Shown: in pieces, positions 1 to 4,920 of the stretch
How the letters are laid out: each line of letters opens with the position of its first letter
Numbering within the stretch: position 1 is the first letter of the stretch
Assembly (NCBI GenBank): GCA_902497145.1
Contig: CABVDR010000110.1
Coordinates: 1-5,051 of the forward strand
Length of the DNA: 5,051 bases
Source: an uncultured Oscillospiraceae bacterium
GTDB lineage: Bacteria > Bacillota > Clostridia > Oscillospirales > Oscillospiraceae
Direction: 5' to 3'
Translations under genes and position numbers: made by a program
Notes under the pieces: generated by a model
Databases searched by the model: none
Seen by the model: the letters and a program-made list of their open reading frames with translations, nothing else
Told to the model about the DNA's origin: nothing

Positions 1-1119
1 GCCGCACATGGCGGGCACGCCGGTGGTGTAGCTGATGGCCTGGCTGGCCACCTCCCGATAGCACTCCTGGTGGTCGCACACGTTGTAGATGTAGTAGGTC
101 TTTTCCCGGCCGTCCTTCTTGCCGGTGAAGATGCAGCCGATGTTGGTCTTGCCGTGAGTGCGGGGCCCCAGGCTGGCGGGGTCTGGAAGCAGGGCCTTCA
201 GGAACTTGATGGGCACGATCTGCTGTCCCTCGAACTCCACGGGGGTGGTGGACAGCATGCCCACGTTCTCCAGACACTTCATGTGGGTGAGGTAGCTCTG
301 GCCGAAGGTCATGAAGAAGCGGATACGGCGTACCTCGGGGATGTTCTCGGCCAGAGACTCGATCTCCTCGTGGTGGAGCAGGTACATGTCCTTCTCGCCC
401 ACCTGGTCGAAGTTGTACTCCCGCTTGATGCTCATGGCGGGGATCTCCACCCAGCGGCCGTCCTCCCAATAGCTGCCGGGGGCCGAGACCTCCCGCAGGT
501 TCACCTCGGGGTTGAAGTTGGTGGCGAAGGGGTAGCCGTGGTCGCCGCCGTTGCAGTCCAGGATGTCGATGGTGTCGATGGTGTCAAACTCGTGCTTCTT
601 GGCGTAGGCGCAGTAAGCCTGAGTCACGCCCGGGTCGAAGCCGCAGCCCAGCAGGGCGGTGAGGCCCGCCTTCTCAAACTTCTCCCGGTAGGCCCACTGC
701 CAGGTGTAGTCGAAGTAGGCAGAAAAGCCCTTCTCCTTGCAGCGCTTCTCATAGGCAGCCTTCCACTCGGGCTCCTCGATGTCCTCGGGCTCATAGTTGG
801 CGGTGTCCATGTAGTTGACGCCGCACTCCAGGCAGGCGTCCATAATGGTCAGATCCTGGTAGGGCAGGGCGATGTTCATCACCAGGTCGGGCTGGTAGCT
901 CTTGATGAGGGCGACCACTTCCTCCACCTTGTCGGCGTCCACCTGGGCGGTGGTGATTTTGGTGGCGGTCTTACCCTGAAGCTCCTGGGCCAGCTTGTCG
1001 CACTTGGACTTGGTGCGGCTGGCGATGCACAGCTCGGTGAACACGTCGCTGACCTGGCAGCACTTGCGGATGGCCACGTTGGCCACGCCGCCGCAGCCGA
1101 TAACTAATACTCTGCTCAT
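1..1119 (-). CDS. carboxynorspermidine synthase / saccharopine dehydrogenase-like protein (3' end cut by window)
   Basis: Family members use NADPH to condense L-aspartate-4-semialdehyde with a diamine, giving carboxynorspermidine or carboxyspermidine (from putrescine); a related branch uses agmatine. The product is then decarboxylated by an NspC-type enzyme. The 373 visible residues start with a Rossmann nucleotide-binding loop (GCGGVA, residues 8-13). Ser34-Arg35 at the end of the second strand is the pattern expected for NADP(H). Family blocks follow: GCGFDPGVTQAY (158-169), the GGDHGYPFATNFNPE region (191-205) and GPRTHGKTNIG (318-328). The ATG is supported by AAGGAG at 1128-1133, 8 nt upstream. 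The family is about 400 residues long, so some 25-45 residues lie beyond position 1. It is the fourth gene of the operon, 50 nt after the ureohydrolase. Family assignment is firm. Whether the amine substrate is putrescine or agmatine cannot be read from the sequence. A lysine-pathway saccharopine dehydrogenase is unlikely in this context. Confidence 0.88.
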   Translation of the reverse strand, partial: MSRVLVIGCGGVANVAIRKCCQVSDVFTELCIASRTKSKCDKLAQELQGKTATKITTAQVDADKVEEVVALIKSYQPDLVMNIALPYQDLTIMDACLECGVNYMDTANYEPEDIEEPEWKAAYEKRCKEKGFSAYFDYTWQWAYREKFEKAGLTALLGCGFDPGVTQAYCAYAKKHEFDTIDTIDILDCNGGDHGYPFATNFNPEVNLREVSAPGSYWEDGRWVEIPAMSIKREYNFDQVGEKDMYLLHHEEIESLAENIPEVRRIRFFMTFGQSYLTHMKCLENVGMLSTTPVEFEGQQIVPIKFLKALLPDPASLGPRTHGKTNIGCIFTGKKDGREKTYYIYNVCDHQECYREVASQAISYTTGVPAMCG

Positions 1120-1127
1120 ATTTGTTT

Positions 1128-1133
1128 CTCCTT
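1128..1133 (-). promoter_or_regulatory. ribosome binding site of the carboxynorspermidine synthase gene
   Basis: AAGGAG on the minus strand, 8 nt before the ATG at 1119. It lies in the only real gap inside the operon (1120-1169, 50 nt). No promoter or terminator is evident in that gap, so co-transcription with the upstream genes is the simplest reading. Confidence 0.8.
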
Positions 1134-1169
1134 TTATGTGAAATAGTGGGTTTCCTTACACTTTGGGTC

Positions 1170-2024
1170 TCACTTGGACAGGGCCAGCAGCAGCTCCCGA
1201 AGCACCTTACAGGCGGTGGCGGTGGAGACACCGCTCTGGTCCAGCATGGGGGCCAGCTCGTTCACATCCGCCCCCACCACGTTTGTCTTGGCCACCAGCT
1301 GGATGGCCTCCAGCAGCTGGGGGAAGGTGACGCCGCCCGCCTCAGGGGTACCGGTGCCGGGAAAAACGGCAGGGTCCAGACAGTCCAGATCGATGGTGAA
1401 GTACACCGGGGTGCCGCTGAGGGCCAGCCACCGGGTCAGCTCCTCCAGCCCCTGAAAGTCAAAGGGGTGCAGGTCGGTGTGGGCCTTGGCGAAGCGGAAC
1501 TCCTCCCGGTCTCCGCTGCGGATGCAGAACTGGTGGATGCGCTCGTCCCCCACCAGCTCGTGGCAGCGGCGGATGACGCAGGCGTGGCTGAGTTTCGCCC
1601 CCAGGTAGTCGTCCCGCAGGTCGGCGTGGGCGTCAAAGTGGATGATGTGGACATCGGGGTGGCGCTTATGGACCGCCCGGAAGCTGCCCAGGGTCACTAG
1701 ATGCTCCCCACCCAGAAGCAGGGGCAGCTTGCCCGCGGACAGGATCTCCTCGGCGCGGGCCTCGATGTCCTGAAGGGCCATCTCCGCACTGCCAAAGCAC
1801 AGTTCCAAATCGCCGCCGTCGAAGATGGCATAGTCGGTGAGGTCCTTGTCCTGGTAGGGGCTGTACGTCTCCAGTCCAAAGCTCTCGTGGCGCATGGCAG
1901 CCGAGCCGAAGCGGGCGCCGGGACGGAAGCTGGTGGTGGAGTCAAAGGGGGCGCCGAAGAGGACAATCTTCGCCTCTTCAAAGGGGCTGTCGCAGCCGAT
2001 AAAGGTCTCGATATTCGGGTTCAT
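1170..2024 (-). CDS. speB: agmatinase-type ureohydrolase
   Basis: A dinuclear manganese hydrolase of the arginase/agmatinase family, expected to cleave agmatine to putrescine and urea in the cytoplasm. All metal-binding motifs are visible in the 284 residues: GGEH with His108, DAHAD with Asp131, His133 and Asp135, and DLD with Asp212 and Asp214. The last is followed by the PGTGTPEAGG block (222-231) typical of agmatinases rather than arginases. SHA (146-148) and the Glu in DVNELAP (Glu256) are also in place. The length matches bacterial SpeB (about 290-305). The frame stays open upstream to 2129, but the ATG at 2024 is preferred: it overlaps the SpeE stop by one base (TAATG), GGAGG sits at 2035-2039, and the product then begins like other family members. 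The context (arginine decarboxylase, aminopropyltransferase, carboxynorspermidine synthase) supports a polyamine role. The alternative substrate is aminopropylagmatine, which would give spermidine directly; sequence alone does not decide. Confidence 0.92.
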   Translation of the reverse strand: MNPNIETFIGCDSPFEEAKIVLFGAPFDSTTSFRPGARFGSAAMRHESFGLETYSPYQDKDLTDYAIFDGGDLELCFGSAEMALQDIEARAEEILSAGKLPLLLGGEHLVTLGSFRAVHKRHPDVHIIHFDAHADLRDDYLGAKLSHACVIRRCHELVGDERIHQFCIRSGDREEFRFAKAHTDLHPFDFQGLEELTRWLALSGTPVYFTIDLDCLDPAVFPGTGTPEAGGVTFPQLLEAIQLVAKTNVVGADVNELAPMLDQSGVSTATACKVLRELLLALSK

Positions 2025-2875
2025 TACTCTACTTCCTCCAACATCTCCTCCAGAAACGCGGGCAGGAAGAAGGCTCCCGCGTGGAGGCGGACGGTATAAT
2101 ACTTGGTTTTCAAATGTAATTTCAGCCACTTCTCCCGGTCAAAGTCGTCGATGGGGTGGTACTTCTTGCTGGCAAAGCCGAAGAGCCAGTACCCCGCGGC
2201 GTAGGTGGGGATGTGGGCCTGGTAGACCCGGCTGATGGGGAAGGTGCTGACGATGCGCTTGTGGCTGCGCTGCATGGCCTGGGCGTCGTGGCGGTAGAAG
2301 GGGCTGCCCTGCTGGTTTACCATAATTCCGTCATCCTTCAGGGCGTTGTAGCAGATGCCGTAAAATTCCCGGGTAAAGTAGCCCTCGGAGGGGCCGAAGG
2401 GGTCGGTGGAGTCCACGATGATCAGGTCATACTGGGCCTTGCGGCGGCGGATAAAGCGCAGGGCGTTGTCAAAGTAGATGTGCACCCGCTTGTCGTCCAG
2501 ACGGCAGGCGTTTTCCGGCAGATACTGGCGGCAAGCGCTGACCACGTCCTCGTCCATCTCCACCAGGTCGATGGACTGGATGCACTCATACCGGGCCAGC
2601 TCCTTCACCACGCCCCCGTCCCCCGCGCCGATGACCAGCACGTCCTGGACGTTGGGGTGGACGGCCATGGGCACGTGGGTGATCATCTCGTCGTAGATAA
2701 ACTCGTCCCGCTCGGTGAGCATGACGTTCCCATCCAGGGTGAGCACCTTGCCGAACTCCGGGGTGTCGTAAATGTCGATCTGCTGGTAGTCGCTCTTCTT
2801 GGAGTAGAGGTGCCGGTCCACCCGCAGGCTGTGCTTGACGTCAGGGGTATGAAATTCACTAAACCACAGCTCCAT
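2024..2875 (-). CDS. speE: polyamine aminopropyltransferase (spermidine synthase)
   Basis: Transfers the aminopropyl group of decarboxylated S-adenosylmethionine to an amine acceptor, normally putrescine, giving spermidine and methylthioadenosine. The 283 residues are full family length. The N-terminal beta domain carries the LTERDEFIYDEM block (53-64). The Rossmann-like catalytic domain has GAGDGG (83-88, the family's GGGDGG), the ribose-binding acid Glu106 in VEMDED, the DNA motif (136-138), and DSTDPFGPSEGYF (155-167) with catalytic-type Asp155 and Asp158. IPTYAAG (222-228) corresponds to the family IPTYPSG/IPTYYGG substrate segment. Asp62 replaces the His usual in bacterial enzymes after IY. 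The ATG overlaps the decarboxylase stop (TGATG) and follows AGGAGG by 7 nt. No speD, the source of its co-substrate, is in the window. The acceptor could be putrescine or agmatine. Family call is firm; exact substrate is inferred. Confidence 0.93.
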   Translation of the reverse strand: MELWFSEFHTPDVKHSLRVDRHLYSKKSDYQQIDIYDTPEFGKVLTLDGNVMLTERDEFIYDEMITHVPMAVHPNVQDVLVIGAGDGGVVKELARYECIQSIDLVEMDEDVVSACRQYLPENACRLDDKRVHIYFDNALRFIRRRKAQYDLIIVDSTDPFGPSEGYFTREFYGICYNALKDDGIMVNQQGSPFYRHDAQAMQRSHKRIVSTFPISRVYQAHIPTYAAGYWLFGFASKKYHPIDDFDREKWLKLHLKTKYYTVRLHAGAFFLPAFLEEMLEEVE

Positions 2876-4344
2876 CAGCCCACCTCCTGGGTCAGAATAT
2901 TGATGTGCTCAATGTCCGGGTCCTCGGTGCCCGTCATGGAGCAGCCCTTGGCCTTGGCGTACTGGATGTACTCCAGAATTTCCTTGGTAATGCGCTCGCC
3001 GGGGGCCAGGATGGGAATTCCCGGGGGGTAGCACATGACAAACTCGCTGCATACCTTGCCCACGCTGTCCTCCAGGGGGACGCTCTCCTTGTCGGCGTAG
3101 AAGGCCTCCTGGGGGCTGGTGACCACCTCGGGGTCGATGTACTCCTGATTCATCAGGCCGCTGCTGTCGGTCTGGTAGCGGCGGCGGATTTCCGCCAGGG
3201 CGCTCACCAGCCGCTCCAGCTCCTGGTAGCGGTCGCCGATGGACAGATAGGCCAGGATGTTGCCGATGTCGCCGAACTCGATCTGGATATCGTACTCGTC
3301 CCGGAGCAGGTCATAGACCTCAATGCCCGCCAGGCCGATGTCCCGGGTGTGGACGGAGAGTTTTGTGGGGTCAAAGTCGAAGATGGAGTCCCCGTTCACC
3401 AGCTCCCGGCCGAAGGCGTAGTAGCCGCCGATGGCGTTAATTTCCTCCCGGGCGTACTCTGCCATGGCCACCACCTGCCGGAACACCTTCTTGCCCCGCA
3501 GGGCCAGGTTCCGGCGGCTGATGTCCAGGCTGGACATGAGCAAATAACTGCCGGAGGTGGTCTGGGTCAGGTTGATGATCTTGCGCACATGGCCCTCCTG
3601 GATGGCGGGGCCGGTGAGCAGCAGGCTGGACTGGGTGAGGCTGCCGCCGCTCTTATGCATGGACACCGCCGCCATATCCGCTCCGGCGGCCATGGCGGAC
3701 ACGGGCATATTTTCGCCAAAGTAGAAGTGGGTACCGTGGGCCTCGTCGGCCAGGCAGTACATCCCCGCCTGGTGGGCCATCTTCACGATGGCGCGCAGGT
3801 CGGAGCAGATACCGTAGTAGGTGGGGTTATTGACCAGCACGGCCACCGCGTCCGGGTTCTCCCGGATGGCCTTGGCCACCTGCTCCCGCTTCATGCCCAA
3901 CGAGATGCCCAGGCGGTGGTCCACCTCGGGGTTTACATACACGGGGATGGCGCCGCACAGCACCAGGGCGTTGATGACGCTGCGGTGGACGTTGCGGGGC
4001 ATGATGATCTTGTCCCCCCGCTTGCACACTGACAACACCATGGTCTGTACCGAGCTGGTGGTACCGCCCACCATCAAAAAGGCGTGGGCCGCCCCGAAGG
4101 CGTCGGCGGCCAGCTCCTCCGCCTGACGAATGACGGAAATGGGGTGACACAGGTTGTCCAGGGGCTTCATGCTGTTTACGTCAATGCTGACGCACTGCTC
4201 CCCTAAAAATTCCGTCAGCTCCGGGTTGCCCCGGCCCCGCTTATGGCCGGGCACGTCAAAGGGCACCACCCGCATCTGCCGGAAGGTTTGCAGGGCCTCG
4301 TAGATGGGGGCCCGGTTTTGATCTAAGATACGCTCGTTTTCCAT
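2875..4344 (-). CDS. speA: Orn/Lys/Arg decarboxylase, probable biosynthetic arginine decarboxylase
   Basis: A fold-I, pyridoxal-phosphate-dependent basic amino acid decarboxylase. With an agmatinase two genes downstream, arginine to agmatine is the likely reaction. The 489 residues match the Bacillus SpeA/YaaO type (about 490) and lack the N-terminal wing domain of the long inducible enterobacterial enzymes (700+ residues). Visible motifs are PGHKRG (32-37), the phosphate-binding GGTTSS (93-98), RNVHRS with the ring-stacking His120, ADEAHGTHF with cofactor-nitrogen-binding Asp200 (199-207), SMHKSGG with the Schiff-base Lys231 (228-234), and the C-terminal YPPGIPILAPGE block (439-450). The frame is open to a TTG at 4377, but that codon lies inside a terminator stem. 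The ATG at 4344, 7 nt after GAGGTG (4352-4357), is clearly better. First gene of the operon, under the leader attenuator. Lysine or ornithine specificity cannot be excluded from sequence. Confidence 0.92.
   Translation of the reverse strand: MENERILDQNRAPIYEALQTFRQMRVVPFDVPGHKRGRGNPELTEFLGEQCVSIDVNSMKPLDNLCHPISVIRQAEELAADAFGAAHAFLMVGGTTSSVQTMVLSVCKRGDKIIMPRNVHRSVINALVLCGAIPVYVNPEVDHRLGISLGMKREQVAKAIRENPDAVAVLVNNPTYYGICSDLRAIVKMAHQAGMYCLADEAHGTHFYFGENMPVSAMAAGADMAAVSMHKSGGSLTQSSLLLTGPAIQEGHVRKIINLTQTTSGSYLLMSSLDISRRNLALRGKKVFRQVVAMAEYAREEINAIGGYYAFGRELVNGDSIFDFDPTKLSVHTRDIGLAGIEVYDLLRDEYDIQIEFGDIGNILAYLSIGDRYQELERLVSALAEIRRRYQTDSSGLMNQEYIDPEVVTSPQEAFYADKESVPLEDSVGKVCSEFVMCYPPGIPILAPGERITKEILEYIQYAKAKGCSMTGTEDPDIEHINILTQEVG
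2883..2888 (-). promoter_or_regulatory. ribosome binding site and coupled start of speE
   Basis: AGGAGG on the minus strand, 7 nt before the speE ATG at 2875. It lies within the last codons of the decarboxylase gene, whose TGA shares one base with the ATG (TGATG). A strong site plus this overlap indicates independent initiation combined with translational coupling. Confidence 0.85.
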
Positions 4345-4351
4345 TGGCCAA

Positions 4352-4357
4352 CACCTC
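4352..4357 (-). promoter_or_regulatory. ribosome binding site of the decarboxylase gene
   Basis: GAGGTG on the minus strand, 7 nt before the ATG at 4344; it decides the start over the upstream TTG at 4377. It begins only a few bases after the terminator U-tract (4361-4372), so a terminated transcript would lack it. Confidence 0.75.
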
Positions 4358-4360
4358 AAC

Positions 4361-4402
4361 AAAACAAAAAAACACAAGCTGTATTCACACAGCTTGTGTT
4401 TT
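4361..4402 (-). terminator. intrinsic terminator in the operon leader (putative attenuator)
   Basis: On the minus strand AAAACACAAGCTGT (4402-4389) pairs perfectly over 14 bp with ACAGCTTGTGTTTT (4382-4369) around a 6-nt loop (4383-4388). The second arm runs into seven T (4372-4366), then G and four more T. This is a complete rho-independent terminator. It stands between the promoter at 4729-4757 and the decarboxylase ribosome site at 4352-4357, so it would stop transcripts before the first gene. The gene it would otherwise close (transketolase) has its own terminator far upstream, at 4869-4906. A control role by attenuation is therefore inferred. From the plus strand the same hairpin is followed only by TTTTGG, and no plus-strand gene precedes it. 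Confidence 0.85.
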
Positions 4403-4480
4403 GGTCACGTCACACAAATCCGGCAGAATGCGACACCTGAGGCGCGAATTCTCCCCTGAGCAGAGGGTAAGCCGGAACAT
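4385..4480 (-). CDS. possible leader peptide, 31 aa (speculative)
   Basis: A short open frame in the operon leader: ATG at 4480, TGA at 4387-4385. The product begins MFRLTLCSGE and ends VTKTQAV. Arginine occurs at residues 3, 13, 15 and 17, so three lie within five residues. The stop codon falls in the loop of the terminator hairpin, so a ribosome reaching it would cover the first arm. This placement resembles leader-peptide attenuators. Against it, no Shine-Dalgarno sequence precedes the ATG and a frame of this length is not rare by chance. I do not recognise the peptide. It could simply be non-coding leader RNA. Confidence 0.2.
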   Translation of the reverse strand: MFRLTLCSGENSRLRCRILPDLCDVTKTQAV

Positions 4481-4722
4481 GATTTTGGTACTGAGAGTCT
4501 ATATAGCAACAAGATACTTTTACTACTCTTATTGACCGTTTCACAAGTCTGCGCAAACACGCATTTCGGTTATAAAGGAACCAACTTATAAAATTTGAGC
4601 TTTTAACTCAATCAATAAGGCGGTGACCCGCCAATCGGCAGTGGACCCGGCTGTCCGTATGGCCTTAACTCCCTTTAAGGAGTGGTCCTAGTATTCTTGG
4701 CCAGATAAACTCCAGTCAAATT
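4403..4722 (-). ncRNA. long structured 5' leader RNA of the polyamine operon (unrecognised)
   Basis: Transcript region from the predicted start (about 4722) to the leader terminator. It has many complementary segments: TGGCC/GGCCA (4699-4703 with 4660-4664), enclosing hairpin ACTCC/GGAGT (4679-4683 with 4668-4672); CGGaCAG/CTGCCG (4651-4657 with 4636-4641); GGCGG-GTCA-CCGCC (4619-4632); TTGAG/CTCAA (4607-4611 with 4595-4599); GGTT/AACC around 4566-4584; and an 8-bp long-range pair CTTATTGA/TCAATAAG (4612-4619 with 4528-4535). The loop segment GGTCC (4643-4647) can pair with GGACC (4684-4688), a possible pseudoknot. Closer to the terminator, TCCGGC/GCCGGA (4471-4476 with 4419-4424) closes another arm. 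I checked from memory for T-box, SAM, lysine, purine, TPP, FMN, cobalamin, guanidine, ZTP and c-di-nucleotide signatures and saw none. Structure is inferred by eye; no covariation is available. Confidence 0.5.
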
Positions 4723-4728
4723 AGTAAA

Positions 4729-4757
4729 AATATAGCATGAGGAAGGAAGGCTGTCAA
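4729..4757 (-). promoter_or_regulatory. sigma-A promoter of the polyamine operon
   Basis: On the minus strand a perfect -35 TTGACA (4757-4752), a 17-nt spacer and -10 TATATT (4734-4729; five of six consensus bases). TG lies one base upstream of the -10, giving an extended -10 element. The predicted start is near A4722, about 378 nt before the decarboxylase ATG. It is the only strong promoter-like sequence I see in the gene-free region. Confidence 0.85.
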
Positions 4758-4766
4758 TGCTTTTGG

Positions 4767-4784
4767 GAAAAACTCTGGTTTTTC
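4767..4784. repeat. AT-rich perfect inverted repeat just upstream of the -35
   Basis: GAAAAAC, a 4-base spacer (TCTG) and GTTTTTC form a perfect 7-bp inverted repeat whose nearer edge is 10 bases upstream of the -35 element. It could be an operator or a UP-like AT-rich element. No known regulator box is recognised, and it may be chance in AT-rich sequence. Confidence 0.35.
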
Positions 4785-4787
4785 TCT

Positions 4788-4833
4788 AAAAAGTTCCAAG
4801 CAGAAGGGGCACTTTACCCTTCGCCGTCCTTGG
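4788..4833 (-). terminator. possible second hairpin terminator behind transketolase
   Basis: On the minus strand CCAAG (4833-4829) pairs with CTTGG (4800-4796), and inside it GAAGGG (4822-4817) pairs with CCCTTC (4808-4803) around an 8-nt loop. The hairpin is followed by AAC and five T (4792-4788). The asymmetric internal loop (6 against 2 bases) makes it weaker than the 4869-4906 hairpin. It may act as a backup stop separating transketolase transcription from the polyamine promoter. Confidence 0.35.
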
Positions 4834-4868
4834 CTGAGGCTGGTTGATATATTCTCTTTTGCTGGATA

Positions 4869-4906
4869 AAACAGCGCCCCAGGGCAAACATGCCGGGGCG
4901 CTGTTT
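4869..4906 (-). terminator. rho-independent terminator of the transketolase gene
   Basis: A perfect 12-bp stem, AAACAGCGCCCC/GGGGCGCTGTTT (4869-4880 with 4895-4906), continues after a 2-nt bulge into GGCA/TGCC (4883-4886 with 4891-4894) with a 4-nt loop. On the minus strand the stem ends in a run of T (4871-4868). It lies 14 bases after the transketolase stop codon. Confidence 0.85.
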
Positions 4907-4920
4907 GTATTTGGGAGATT

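Noticed and set aside
70..1107. Long plus-strand open frame (345 codons)
   Set aside because: It is antisense to the carboxynorspermidine synthase gene; the translation is a low-complexity Val/Leu/Gly/Ala/His-rich string with no family motif. Stop codons are simply rare in GC-rich antisense.
2025..2129. N-terminal extension of the ureohydrolase to 2129
   Set aside because: The added residues lie inside the speE coding sequence in another frame and do not resemble the family. The ATG at 2024 has a ribosome site and the one-base overlap.
2156..3031. Plus-strand open frame (291 codons)
   Set aside because: Antisense to speE and the 3' end of the decarboxylase; biased composition and no plausible ribosome site or domain.
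2905..4032. Long plus-strand open frame (375 codons)
   Set aside because: Antisense shadow of the decarboxylase gene, whose motifs and catalytic Lys are unambiguous on the other strand. No recognisable domain.
4345..4377. N-terminal extension of the decarboxylase from a TTG at 4377
   Set aside because: The TTG and following codons are the terminator stem and U-tract, and the true ribosome site lies inside this stretch. The ATG at 4344 has proper spacing and gives the family's normal N-terminus.
4344..4535. Plus-strand 63-codon frame over the leader
   Set aside because: It runs through both arms of the terminator and the leader RNA in antisense, has no ribosome site and no recognisable protein features.
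4403..4722. T-box or known riboswitch in the leader
   Set aside because: No T-box consensus (TGGNACCGCG-like) and no remembered core of the common riboswitch classes was found. It is left as an unclassified structured leader.
4403..4722. CRISPR array, tRNA or mobile element in the gene-free region
   Set aside because: No regularly spaced direct repeats, no cloverleaf with a T-arm, and no transposase fragments or terminal repeats are visible.
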